Source: Opitutaceae bacterium (GTDB lineage: Bacteria > Verrucomicrobiota > Verrucomicrobiia > Opitutales > Opitutaceae). From it: a DNA stretch of 58,858 nucleotides. The notes beneath the pieces were generated by a model. That model was not told where the DNA came from. It did not search any database and saw only the letters and a program-made list of their open reading frames with translations. Positions 34,962 to 42,134 of this stretch are shown piece after piece. Location of the stretch: contig JACFMR010000024.1 in NCBI GenBank assembly GCA_019455245.1, positions 1-58,858 of the forward strand, written 5' to 3'. Numbering within the stretch: position 1 is the stretch's first letter; each line of letters opens with the position of its first letter. The translations under genes and the position numbers were made by a program.

Positions 34962-35225
34962 TTGGAGTTTGGGATCAGAGTTTTTGGGTTTTCGGATTCG
35001 CTGAGGTGGGGGTGAAGCCTTGCCATCAAATGCATTCGGTCCGGAGGTTGCCAGCACGCTCGGGCCTGCAGGCCCGACAGCGGCGCAGAGAGTTCAAATC
35101 GTCAGGACAGGTGAACAAACCGCCTTCGTTGCATACGCGTCATTGCGCATTCCTCGCGGTTCAAGGGCCGGGCATCGGCCGGAGCGTTCCCGCTCCGCGC
35201 CCCCGGAATTTGGACGGGCCAAGCC

Positions 35226-35696
35226 TCACCCGCTCTTTTTCTTCTTTGAGGCGGGCTTTTTTTTCACCGTCGTCTTCTTGGCGGCCGTTTTTTTGGCGGC
35301 GGTCTTTTTCTTGGCCGCCGCCTTCGGCGTGGCGAGCAGCTTGGCGACGGGCAATTCGGCCGCGTCCTTCCACAGGTTCTCCAAGCCGTATTTCTGCCGT
35401 TGATCGGGCAGAAACAAATGGAACATCACGTCGAATGCGTCGATGACCAGCCAGCCGCTCTCACGGGCGGCGTCCATGCCGAGGATGCGTGTGCCCGCCG
35501 CATCGATGACTTTTTCCAGTTCAACGCGCAGCGCACGGAGGTGGGGATCGGAAGTGCCGGTGGCCACCACGAGGTAGTCGGTGATCGACGATTGCTCGTG
35601 CACGTCGAGCACGCGCAGGTCGCCAGCCTTCTTGTCCTCAAGGGCGCGGCAGCATAATTTGACGAGAGCGAGGGAATCCGGGCGGGAGGTTTTCAT
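35226..35696 (-). CDS. rsfS: Ribosome silencing factor with lysine-rich tail
   Basis: A 156-residue protein of the RsfS/YbeB/Iojap family, which binds ribosomal protein L14 and blocks subunit joining in starvation. The core (residues about 8-120) has KKAGDLRVLDVHEQSSITDYLVVATGTSDPHLRAL and GWLVIDAFDVMFHLFLPDQRQKYGLENLWKDA. The remaining 35 residues are an unusual Ala/Lys repeat tail (AAAKKKTAAKKTAAKKTT and on), resembling histone H1-like or ribosome-binding tails. ATG 35696 overlaps the nadD stop by four bases; nadD-rsfS pairing is common in bacteria. Confidence 0.95.
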   Translation of the reverse strand: MKTSRPDSLALVKLCCRALEDKKAGDLRVLDVHEQSSITDYLVVATGTSDPHLRALRVELEKVIDAAGTRILGMDAARESGWLVIDAFDVMFHLFLPDQRQKYGLENLWKDAAELPVAKLLATPKAAAKKKTAAKKTAAKKTTVKKKPASKKKKSG

Positions 35697-36283
35697 GCGG
35701 TGCTGTGGCGATAAAGACCATGTTCCCGGATATACACAATCGCCTTGTGCGGGACAAAATAATCCAACGAAAGCCCGCGGCGCACCCGCTCGCGCAGCTC
35801 CGTCGAGCTGATGGCCAGCAGGTGCCCGTCGCAGCGGTGCAACCGCAATCCCGGAATGTCGGGATGCTCGCGCACGGGATGACCGGGGCGCTCGAGAAAG
35901 ATGAATTCGATCAGCTGCGCCAGTTCGCCGATCTCGTGCCAGAGGTGGAGCTTGGGCAGCTGGTCGCCGCCGATGATCCAAAACAGGCGGGCATCGGGAT
36001 ACTCGCGGCGAAAATGCTTCACGGAGTCGATGGTGTAGCTGATGCCGCCTTTGCGCAGCTCATGGTCGGAAATCTCGAAACGGTGATCCCATTCCGTCGC
36101 CGCGCGCAGCATCGCCAGCCGGTCCTCGGCCGAGGACTGCACCTCGTTGGGCTTGAGCGGCGCCTGGGCAGCCGGCACCAGCACCACCTTGTCCAGCCCG
36201 TGCTGTTCGAAGGCGTCTTGCGCGGCCATCAGGTGGCCGAAATGCACGGGATCAAAACTCCCGCCTAGGAATCCGATTTTCAC
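35693..36283 (-). CDS. nadD: Nicotinate-nucleotide adenylyltransferase
   Basis: A 196-residue enzyme joining nicotinate mononucleotide and ATP to give deamido-NAD in NAD synthesis. The nucleotidyltransferase motif GGSFDPVHFGHL is at the N-terminus, WIIGGDQLPKLHLWHEI in the middle, and the ISSTELRERVRRG motif near the C-terminus. Full length. It forms an operon with rsfS through an ATGA overlap. Confidence 0.96.
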   Translation of the reverse strand: MKIGFLGGSFDPVHFGHLMAAQDAFEQHGLDKVVLVPAAQAPLKPNEVQSSAEDRLAMLRAATEWDHRFEISDHELRKGGISYTIDSVKHFRREYPDARLFWIIGGDQLPKLHLWHEIGELAQLIEFIFLERPGHPVREHPDIPGLRLHRCDGHLLAISSTELRERVRRGLSLDYFVPHKAIVYIREHGLYRHSTA

Positions 36284-36419
36284 TTTCGCGCAACGTGGGC
36301 GGCCGCCCGCACCGCGGCAAGGTTCATTTGCGGCCCCGGTCCTTCCGCGCTTTTGCCCGGCTACCCGCCGGCTTCGGCATTGCGTTGTCGTCGGTCCCGT
36401 CTAGTGGTTGCCCCCATAC

Positions 36420-36971
36420 ATGGCCGGATTTTGCATCAGATCGTTTCCGTCCTGCTTGCTGCTCTGTGCCGGGCTGGCGGGCGCACCCGCCCTCGCGGCG
36501 GATTTCGATTCATTGCTGCAAAACTCCCCTTTCGGCCGCACCACCACCGCCGCCCAACCCTCATCCGCCGCCCCCCTGGAGTTTCGGGGCATCATGGTCG
36601 AGGACGGCATCCACTATTTCAGCGTGCGGGAAACTGCCTCCGCACGTTCTTTTTGGGTGACGCTGCACGATGGCGGCGCCGGCAGTTTTGTGGCGAGCGA
36701 ATACGATGCGGCCAACCAGCGTCTCACCGTCGATTACCAAGGCACCCAACTGGTGCTTGCGCTGGTCACGCCCGATCATCTTGTGGCCCCGCCGGCTTCC
36801 GCTGCGCGGCCCCCGCCGCCCGCCACCGCGTCTGCCCGCCCCGCCGCCGGACCTTCGTCCTCGCCCGAAGCCGAGGCCGAGCGCCTGCGCAACATCGCCG
36901 AGGAGATCAAACGCCGCCGCGCCCTGCGCCAGCAGGCGATCAACAACACTCCGCCTGTCCCCCAACCTTGA
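36420..36971 (+). CDS. Small exported protein of the type II secretion locus, GspC/PilP-like
   Basis: A 183-residue protein with an N-terminal signal-like segment (FCIRSFPSCLLLCAGLAGAPALAA), then ADFDSLLQNSPFGR, then a short beta-rich domain (APLEFRGIMVEDGIHYFSVRE ... RLTVDYQGTQLVLAL), a Pro/Ala-rich linker and a charged C-terminal helix (EAEAERLRNIAEEIKRRRALRQQ). The beta domain resembles the homology region of GspC/PilP, the periplasmic clamp that links the inner-membrane platform to the secretin; this is a pattern judgement, not a domain hit. It ends 1 base before gspG and is the first gene of the plus-strand block. A TTG at 36408 is an alternative start. Confidence 0.6.
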   Translation: MAGFCIRSFPSCLLLCAGLAGAPALAADFDSLLQNSPFGRTTTAAQPSSAAPLEFRGIMVEDGIHYFSVRETASARSFWVTLHDGGAGSFVASEYDAANQRLTVDYQGTQLVLALVTPDHLVAPPASAARPPPPATASARPAAGPSSSPEAEAERLRNIAEEIKRRRALRQQAINNTPPVPQP

Positions 36972-36972
36972 A

Positions 36973-37398
36973 ATGAAATCCCGCTCTACCGTCGCCTTTA
37001 CCCTGATCGAGATCCTGGTGGTCGTGGCCATCATCGGCCTGCTGGCCGGCCTGTTCATCAGCAACACCGACAAGATTTTCGGCCAGAGCCAGGAGGTCGT
37101 CGCCCGCGTCTTTGTGCGCGATTCGCTCAAAACCTCTCTCGTCCGCTACAAGATCGATCTGGGCGGCTACCCCACCACCGCCGAGGGCCTGCAGGCGCTG
37201 CTCACACCACCCGGCGACGGGGCCGATCGCTGGCGCGGTCCCTATGTCGAGGTTTCCGGCAACCGCCTGCCCGTCGATCCCTGGGGCGAACCCTACCAAT
37301 ACCAGTATCCGGGATCCCACAACAAGGATGGCTACGACCTGTTCTCCAAGGGCCCCGACAAGACCGCCGGCACGGCGGACGACATCGGCAACTGGTAA
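36973..37398 (+). CDS. gspG: Type II secretion major pseudopilin GspG
   Basis: A 141-residue pseudopilin. The signal MKSRSTVAFTLIEILVVVAIIGLLAGLF has Ala, not Gly, before the cleavage site and Glu at +5. The body has the GspG pattern: LVRYKIDLGGYPTTAEGLQALL, WRGPYVE, LPVDPWGEPYQYQYPG, and the calcium-site C-terminus GYDLFSKGPDKTAGTADDIGNW. It polymerises into the pseudopilus that pushes substrates through the secretin. It starts 1 base after the previous stop. Confidence 0.94.
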   Translation: MKSRSTVAFTLIEILVVVAIIGLLAGLFISNTDKIFGQSQEVVARVFVRDSLKTSLVRYKIDLGGYPTTAEGLQALLTPPGDGADRWRGPYVEVSGNRLPVDPWGEPYQYQYPGSHNKDGYDLFSKGPDKTAGTADDIGNW

Positions 37399-37426
37399 AC
37401 CGGCAGCGGTGCCAAGGACTCCGACC

Positions 37427-37906
37427 GTGCGTCGTCCGGCCGCGTTTACCCTGATCGAGGTCCTGCTCACGCTCGCCCTGCTGGCCCTGCTCGCCAGCGT
37501 GTTTGTCACCGGCGCCGGACAGTTCTTCAACGCCCGCGAATCCCGCCCGGAGGACGATTTCTGGTCCGCCGTCGCCGCCGCCCGCACGGTCGCTCTGGAT
37601 CGCGCTGAAACGGTCACGCTGACCCACAATCCCAAGGCCGGTCAGCTGATCTGGACTTGGTCGGATGGGCGCGCCACCCAAGTTCTGTCCGCCATCGGCC
37701 TGCGTTTTTTGACCCCGCGACGTGAAGGCGCCCGGTTGCTCGGCGGCACCGTCGTCGAGGACGGCGAAATCGCCCGCGTGCGGTTTTACCCCGACGGGAC
37801 CTGCGATGCCTTCCGGGTGGAAATCACCACGGCCGACAACCGCCGGCAAACGCTGCGGATCGACCCGTGGACCTGTGCCCCCCTGTTGGGCGAACCGCCC
37901 GCATGA
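37427..37906 (+). CDS. gspH: Minor pseudopilin GspH-like
   Basis: A 159-residue protein starting with a short leader, MRRPAAFTLIEVLLTLALLALLASVF, again with Ala before the cleavage site and Glu at +5. The C-terminal domain is beta-rich, with ARTVALDRAETVTLTHNPKAGQLIWTWSD and GEIARVRFYPDGTCDAFRVEI, the layout of GspH/FimT. GTG 37427 is chosen because AAGGA sits 8 bases upstream; a GTG at 37409 is open. It overlaps gspI by ATGA. Confidence 0.82.
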   Translation: MRRPAAFTLIEVLLTLALLALLASVFVTGAGQFFNARESRPEDDFWSAVAAARTVALDRAETVTLTHNPKAGQLIWTWSDGRATQVLSAIGLRFLTPRREGARLLGGTVVEDGEIARVRFYPDGTCDAFRVEITTADNRRQTLRIDPWTCAPLLGEPPA

Positions 37907-38364
37907 AGACGATCGGCACCACCCGCGTCCGCCATCCCGCAGCCTTCACCTTGGTCGAGGTCTTGGTCAGTTTGGCGTTGTTCGCGCTCGCCGCGGTGGC
38001 GCTGTCCGCGGCTTACCTGAATGTCATCGCCGCCTATCGCGACAAGGATGAGGCGCAAGACCGCCGGATCGCCGTTGAACTCGTCCGCATCGCCGCGTTA
38101 ACCGAACCCGACCGCGACGCGCTCGAACGCGGCGGCACCGTGGATCTGCCCGACCGGCAGACCGCGACATGGTCCGCCCGCATCGAACCCACGACCGTGG
38201 CCGATTTGTTTCGGGTGGAACTGCGCTGGCGCACCAGCGGCCGCAGCGAGGAAGAATCGCACCTGCAAGTGATGCTCCATCGTCCGGCTTGGTCTGAACC
38301 CGGCGAACGTGACCGCTTGCGCGAAGCCAGCCGCCAACGCCTGGCCGAATGGACGGAGCCATGA
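37903..38364 (+). CDS. gspI: Minor pseudopilin GspI-like
   Basis: A 153-residue protein with a 14-residue leader ending PAA|FTLVEVLVSLALFALAAVAL (Ala at -1, Glu at +5), and then a compact C-terminal domain rich in charged residues (AQDRRIAVELVRIAALTEPDRDALERGG). Position between gspH and gspJ and length fit GspI, a subunit of the pseudopilus tip. ATGA overlaps at both ends show translational coupling. Confidence 0.8.
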   Translation: MKTIGTTRVRHPAAFTLVEVLVSLALFALAAVALSAAYLNVIAAYRDKDEAQDRRIAVELVRIAALTEPDRDALERGGTVDLPDRQTATWSARIEPTTVADLFRVELRWRTSGRSEEESHLQVMLHRPAWSEPGERDRLREASRQRLAEWTEP

Positions 38365-39002
38365 AAAACTCCCGCCGCGGCATGACCCTGATCGAGTTGT
38401 TGGTAGCCATGGTGCTGATGGCCGCGCTGCTCGTTGCCCTTTTGAGCTTCGTTTTTTCCATGACGGAAATCTGGGGCCAGGGCGGCGAACGGCGGCTGTT
38501 CGCCCAGCACGTCGACGCGGTCACGCGTCATGTGGAATCCATGCTGCGCCGCGCGGCCCTGCCCTCCGCAGGTGGTGTTGCCGCGGAAGCCTTCAGCGTG
38601 CGCGAAATCAGCCCGCCCGGCCAGGGTCGCATCCTCGGACTGGGTTTCACGCTGAATGACGGCGACCGACTGCTGACCTGGTCCGGCCAACCCGTGCCCT
38701 TGGCCGAGTGCGTGTTGAACGTGGTGCCCAACCGCGGCCTCATCATCCACTGGCGCTCGGCGCTCGAGGCTGAGAAGGACGATTGGCGCGACGAGCCGGT
38801 CACCGCGCTCATCACCGCCATCGAATACCGTCACCTCGACACCCGAATGGGCAACTGGCGCACCGAAACCACGCCGCAACGCGCCGGCAACGGCGGCTGG
38901 CTCGTGCCCGAGCAGATCGTGCTTCGTTTTGCCCACGGCAAACAAACCGCCGAACGCGTCCTCACCCTGCCGCTGGCGCCGGATGGCGCGCCCCTGTTCT
39001 GA
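38361..39002 (+). CDS. gspJ: Minor pseudopilin GspJ-like
   Basis: A 213-residue protein with leader MKNSRRG|MTLIELLVAMVLMAALLVALLSFVF, here with the usual Gly at -1 but Met at +1. The larger C-terminal domain contains AVTRHVESMLRRAALPS, LGLGFTLNDGDRLLTW and LITAIEYRHLDTRMGNWRTE, consistent with GspJ of the tip complex. ATG 38361 overlaps gspI; its stop overlaps the gspK start (TGATG). Confidence 0.82.
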   Translation: MKNSRRGMTLIELLVAMVLMAALLVALLSFVFSMTEIWGQGGERRLFAQHVDAVTRHVESMLRRAALPSAGGVAAEAFSVREISPPGQGRILGLGFTLNDGDRLLTWSGQPVPLAECVLNVVPNRGLIIHWRSALEAEKDDWRDEPVTALITAIEYRHLDTRMGNWRTETTPQRAGNGGWLVPEQIVLRFAHGKQTAERVLTLPLAPDGAPLF

Positions 39003-40180
39003 TGCAACCCGACGAAACGGACAATTGCATCAGCGGTATCAACGACTCCGCGCCGACCGGTTTGAACTGTAGGGCAGGGTCGCCTGACCCCGCCTCGGAT
39101 CGCGCCGCTTGGTCAAGGCGGGGTCAGGCGACCCCGCCCTCCACCAATCACACCCGCCGCATCCAGGGCTCGGTCGTGCTTTATGTGCTCGGCATCATTT
39201 TGCTCACCGCCGTGCTGCTCACCCGTTTCATCGAACGGGCGCAAAGCGAACTCCTCGCCGAGGCCCGGCATGCGCAACTCCCGGCCCTGCGCGGCGAGGC
39301 CTATTCGGCCCTGCAGGTCTCACTCGCGGTTCTCGCCGACTACATCGCGGTGGACGGCGGCCTGCGCTCGCCCGCGCAGGGTTGGGGCGATCCGCTCGCG
39401 TATGCGGACTACACACCGTCGGACGGCCTGCAGGTTGCGGTGAGCGTGGAGGACGAATCCGCGCTGCTCTCCCTGCCGGACGCCGATGCCGCCACGTTGT
39501 TGGAATTGCTGATCGTGGCCGGCTGCACCGAAACCGAAGCCGGGCGCGTGACCGACGCGATCTTGGCCTGGACCCGGCGAGACCATCCGCCGCAGTTTGC
39601 AGAATCGGACGAAGATTTTTTTGCGCTGTCCGAACCTGCCCTGCTGCCGCCGCACGCCCCGTTGCGTTCGTTCGGCGAACTCCAACTGCTGCCCGCCGTG
39701 CGCGATGTGCTCCTCGATTCCGCCGGCGACTGGAACGAAATCGGACAACGTTTTCTCGCCAGCATCAGTCTGCACCCGTTCACCCGGATCAACCTGAACA
39801 CCGCAAGGCCCGACACCCTGTTGGCCCTCGGTTTGGATGCGGCGGCCATCCTGGCCCGGCGCGAGTCGGCCATTCCGGGCGCGGCAACCGACACGGCTTT
39901 CCAAACCCTCGCCGACGCCACCGCATTGCTCGGCGCCAATGCCGGTGCCATCGGCCGGCTTGGCGTGGATGCCTCGCTGTTACGCATCACCATCGTCACC
40001 CGCATGGGCGACCGCACTTTTCATCTGCAGGCCGTGGTCCAACCCGGCGGCATCAGGCCGCGTTCGACGCCAACCGAATCGACCGCCCAAACACCGCCCT
40101 CCACCCCGCGGACTTGGACCAGCAAAAGCATCGACTCCCCGTTCCACATCTTGGAAATTCGCGAGAACCACGGTTATTGA
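39002..40180 (+). CDS. gspK: Minor pseudopilin GspK-like with repeat-derived N-terminal extension
   Basis: A 392-residue protein. The hydrophobic pseudopilin helix (IQGSVVLYVLGIILLTAVLLTRFIER) only starts near residue 54, far later than in typical GspK (leader of about 6-25 residues). Residues about 24-47 are encoded by a palindromic repeat (39071-39140). The body has GspK features: LLELLIVAGCTETEAGRVTDAILAWTRRD, FTRINLNTARPDTLLALG and a helix-hairpin-helix-like AAAILARRESAIPG. ATG 39002 overlaps the gspJ stop, matching the coupling elsewhere in the operon, which supports this start; TTG 39062 is an alternative and would leave about 35 residues of leader. Confidence 0.82.
   Translation: MQPDETDNCISGINDSAPTGLNCRAGSPDPASDRAAWSRRGQATPPSTNHTRRIQGSVVLYVLGIILLTAVLLTRFIERAQSELLAEARHAQLPALRGEAYSALQVSLAVLADYIAVDGGLRSPAQGWGDPLAYADYTPSDGLQVAVSVEDESALLSLPDADAATLLELLIVAGCTETEAGRVTDAILAWTRRDHPPQFAESDEDFFALSEPALLPPHAPLRSFGELQLLPAVRDVLLDSAGDWNEIGQRFLASISLHPFTRINLNTARPDTLLALGLDAAAILARRESAIPGAATDTAFQTLADATALLGANAGAIGRLGVDASLLRITIVTRMGDRTFHLQAVVQPGGIRPRSTPTESTAQTPPSTPRTWTSKSIDSPFHILEIRENHGY
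39071..39140. repeat. Inverted repeat inside the gspK 5' coding region
   Basis: Two 25-base arms with one mismatch (left 39071-39095, core GGGTCGCCTGACCCCGCC; right 39115-39140) are separated by about 20 bases. Both arms also contain a smaller dyad. The element is read in frame, encoding Arg/Gly/Ala/Ser/Pro-rich residues. Its palindromic form and GC content match the intergenic repeat elements of the window rather than pseudopilin coding sequence. Confidence 0.85.
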
Positions 40181-40187
40181 CGCCCCG

Positions 40188-41336
40188 ATGCCCGCACCCG
40201 CCACCACGTCCGCCTTCAGCCCACCCGCCACATCGCCGGGCGTGGTGCTGCTGCCCGGCGACCGGTTTTTTGTGCGGCGCATTCCTTTGCAGGCGGACGC
40301 CCCGCTGGCAGCCCAGATTGAGCTCGCCTTGGAAACGCTGTCGCCCTTTGCCCCGGAGCATCTGCTCAGCGGGCATCTGATCGACGCCAAGAAAACCCAC
40401 GCGTTGATCTACGCCGCTTACCGGCGAAATTTCACCGCTGCAGATCAATCCGATTGGGACAACGCCGAGGCGGTCATCCCCGGTTTTCTGCCCTGGATCA
40501 TCGCCCGTCCTGCCTTGGATCTCAAAAGCCGGGGCCTGCTCGTCGCCGACGCCAACGGACTCACCGGCATCGCGTGGGATGACCAATCGGAACTGCCCGA
40601 ACTGATCCTCAGCCGGCGTGCCACCGCCGATTCTGCGGCGGATGAAAGGACGCTGCTCGCGGAATTTACCCGACGCAGCGGCATCGGCGCAGCCGCCATG
40701 ACCTCATGGCCGGCGGACCGTCCGCTTTCGCTCCAACCCGCGTCGGACGGATTGCAGCTGACAATCGCGGAGCGCGAACCGGTGGCGCTGCCCGCCAAGA
40801 CGCTGGCTTCGGCCGATGTGCGCAACACCCAAGTGTTGGGGCAGCGACGGCGCCAGACGGCCCGCAACCGCCTTACCTGGCGGCTCGCCGCCGGCACGCT
40901 CGGCGCCCTCGCCCTGTGTGTGGCCGCGGAACTCGGCCTGCAGGGCGGCGGCTTCTGGTTGCAACAGCAACGTCAGCTCATCGATAGCCGCGCCCCGGAA
41001 ATCAGCCGCATCGAATCGGCCCAGAACCTCGCCGCCCGGCTGGAACAGCTTTCGGCCAACCAGCTCAAGCCGTTTGAAATGCTCGCCGCGATCAACCGAC
41101 CACGGCCCACTTCGGTGGAGTTTGTGCGCGTGAGCACCAACGGTCCGTTGCAACTCGCGGTCGAGGCGCAGACCAACAACGCCGCCGACCTGCGCACCTA
41201 CGAAAACGCGCTGCGCCAAATGCCCGGCATCGCGGAGGTCGATTTGCGCGACCCGCGCATGCGTGACGGCCGCACCTCGTTTTCACTGACCGTCACCTTC
41301 AAGGCCGGCTGGCTCGCCGGGGGAGGCGGCTCATGA
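40188..41336 (+). CDS. gspL: Type II secretion inner-membrane platform protein, GspL/PilMN-like
   Basis: A 382-residue protein. The N-terminal cytoplasmic part (residues 1-220) resembles the GspL/PilM-like region (VVLLPGDRFFVRRIPLQADAPLAAQIELALETLSPFAPEHL). A single transmembrane helix follows (TWRLAAGTLGALALCVAAELGL, about residues 225-250), and a periplasmic coiled-coil plus ferredoxin-like C-terminal domain with RPRPTSVEFVRVSTNGPLQLAVEAQTNNAADLRTYENAL is PilN/GspL-like. It links the GspE ATPase to GspM. It starts 7 bases after gspK and overlaps the next gene by ATGA. The assignment rests on position and domain layout. Confidence 0.72.
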   Translation: MPAPATTSAFSPPATSPGVVLLPGDRFFVRRIPLQADAPLAAQIELALETLSPFAPEHLLSGHLIDAKKTHALIYAAYRRNFTAADQSDWDNAEAVIPGFLPWIIARPALDLKSRGLLVADANGLTGIAWDDQSELPELILSRRATADSAADERTLLAEFTRRSGIGAAAMTSWPADRPLSLQPASDGLQLTIAEREPVALPAKTLASADVRNTQVLGQRRRQTARNRLTWRLAAGTLGALALCVAAELGLQGGGFWLQQQRQLIDSRAPEISRIESAQNLAARLEQLSANQLKPFEMLAAINRPRPTSVEFVRVSTNGPLQLAVEAQTNNAADLRTYENALRQMPGIAEVDLRDPRMRDGRTSFSLTVTFKAGWLAGGGGS

Positions 41337-41857
41337 AGCGGTTTTTCCAGGCCCGTTCCGCCCGCGAACAATGGCTGCTGCTGGCGTTCGGCCTGATCGC
41401 CGTCGGCTGGTGGGGCAGCGCGCTCGCGGGCCGGGTGCAGGATTTCGCGCGCGAACGCGCCAGCCTGCGGGCCGCACAGCAGGTGCAGGAACTCTGGCTG
41501 CAAAACCGCGAAGCGATCATGGCGCGCGTGACCGCCGCCGGCGAGACCCTCGATCCGGCCAAGTCGCTCGATTCCGCCCAAAGCTTCGCCGAGCTCAACA
41601 CCATGCTGCGCGGACTCACCGCGGAGGTCGGATCGCAGCGCACCGATCGCACCGAGCAGTTCGCCATGCACAGCGTGCAGGTCAGCATCCGGCAGGCCGG
41701 TTTGCCGGCGCTCCTGCAGTTCTACGGCAAGCTCTCCGCCCGCGCGCCTTATCTTGGCATCGACCAATGCACGCTCGCCACCGACCGCACCCGCGCGGGC
41801 CTGCTCAACGCCACCTTCCGCATCTACGCCCTTGAAGTGGTGCCGGCGAAAAACTGA
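41333..41857 (+). CDS. gspM: Type II secretion protein, GspM/PilO-like
   Basis: A 174-residue protein with one N-terminal transmembrane helix (QWLLLAFGLIAVGWWGSAL), a coiled-coil stretch (RVQDFARERASLRAAQQVQELWL) and a ferredoxin-like C-terminal domain (FAMHSVQVSIRQAGLPALLQFYGKLSARAPYLGIDQC). This is the architecture of GspM/PilO, the partner of GspL in the inner-membrane platform. It is the last gene of the plus-strand block, and a repeat-filled gap follows. Confidence 0.75.
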   Translation: MKRFFQARSAREQWLLLAFGLIAVGWWGSALAGRVQDFARERASLRAAQQVQELWLQNREAIMARVTAAGETLDPAKSLDSAQSFAELNTMLRGLTAEVGSQRTDRTEQFAMHSVQVSIRQAGLPALLQFYGKLSARAPYLGIDQCTLATDRTRAGLLNATFRIYALEVVPAKN

Positions 41858-41994
41858 CCGACGACGATTCGGTTTGCGACTTTCGTCGCGGCCGCGTGCT
41901 CAAAACTGTCGTGGCAGCGCTTGAGCCAAAGATGTTCCGAACGGAGTGAGAATCCGCCAAACGTGGCCTCCGACGTCAACCACGTGATGATTGA

Positions 41995-42059
41995 GGTGGA
42001 CCGGCACGTCTCTGTGCCGGTCTGCGCTTATGACGCGCAGCGGGACCTGCGCGTCCACC
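41995..42059. repeat. Multi-hairpin repeat-like element between the converging secretion operons
   Basis: A 65-base element closed by terminal arms GGTGGAC/GTCCACC. Inside are a hairpin ACCGGCAC/GTGCCGGT (42000-42021) and a stretch CTGCGC-GCGCAG-CTGCGC in which the middle arm can pair with either neighbour. The result is a compact branched fold. It carries no T-run and no open frame of note. The DNA on its left, from the gspM stop at 41857, shows nothing else recognisable. Confidence 0.6.
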
Positions 42060-42088
42060 CACAGTCCATAAACCAAAGAATGTCGTAA

Positions 42089-42132
42089 TTGGCGCGGTCG
42101 CGCCGGTAGGGCCGGACCGCCGGGCCGGCCGC
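42089..42132 (+). repeat. Two-hairpin GC-rich repeat element, copy 2 (pair with 1831-1874)
   Basis: A 44-base element matching 1831-1874 at 40 positions. The second stem here is GGCCGG/CCGGCC, where copy 1 has GGGCGG/CCGCCC: the paired positions 24 and 40 of the element have both changed, keeping the stem. It ends just before the stop codon of gspF. Confidence 0.75.
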
Positions 42133-42134
42133 GC

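Larger units (their letters stand above)
34648..35225. other. Repeat-rich intergenic region
   Basis: This 578-base gap between DUF481 and rsfS holds no convincing gene. It contains two perfect copies of the TGTCACGTA palindrome (34738-34766 and 34929-34961), an AT-rich stretch with an ATATGGTTATATGG-like dyad around 34845-34865, a perfect 18-base palindrome TCGGGCCTG/CAGGCCCGA at 35060-35077, and a GGAGCG/CGCTCC hairpin near 35181-35196. It looks like a landing zone for small palindromic elements. Confidence 0.6.

Noticed and set aside
34949..35446. 165-codon plus-strand frame in the gap before rsfS
   Set aside because: Composed of repeat elements and antisense rsfS; no coding bias or family match.
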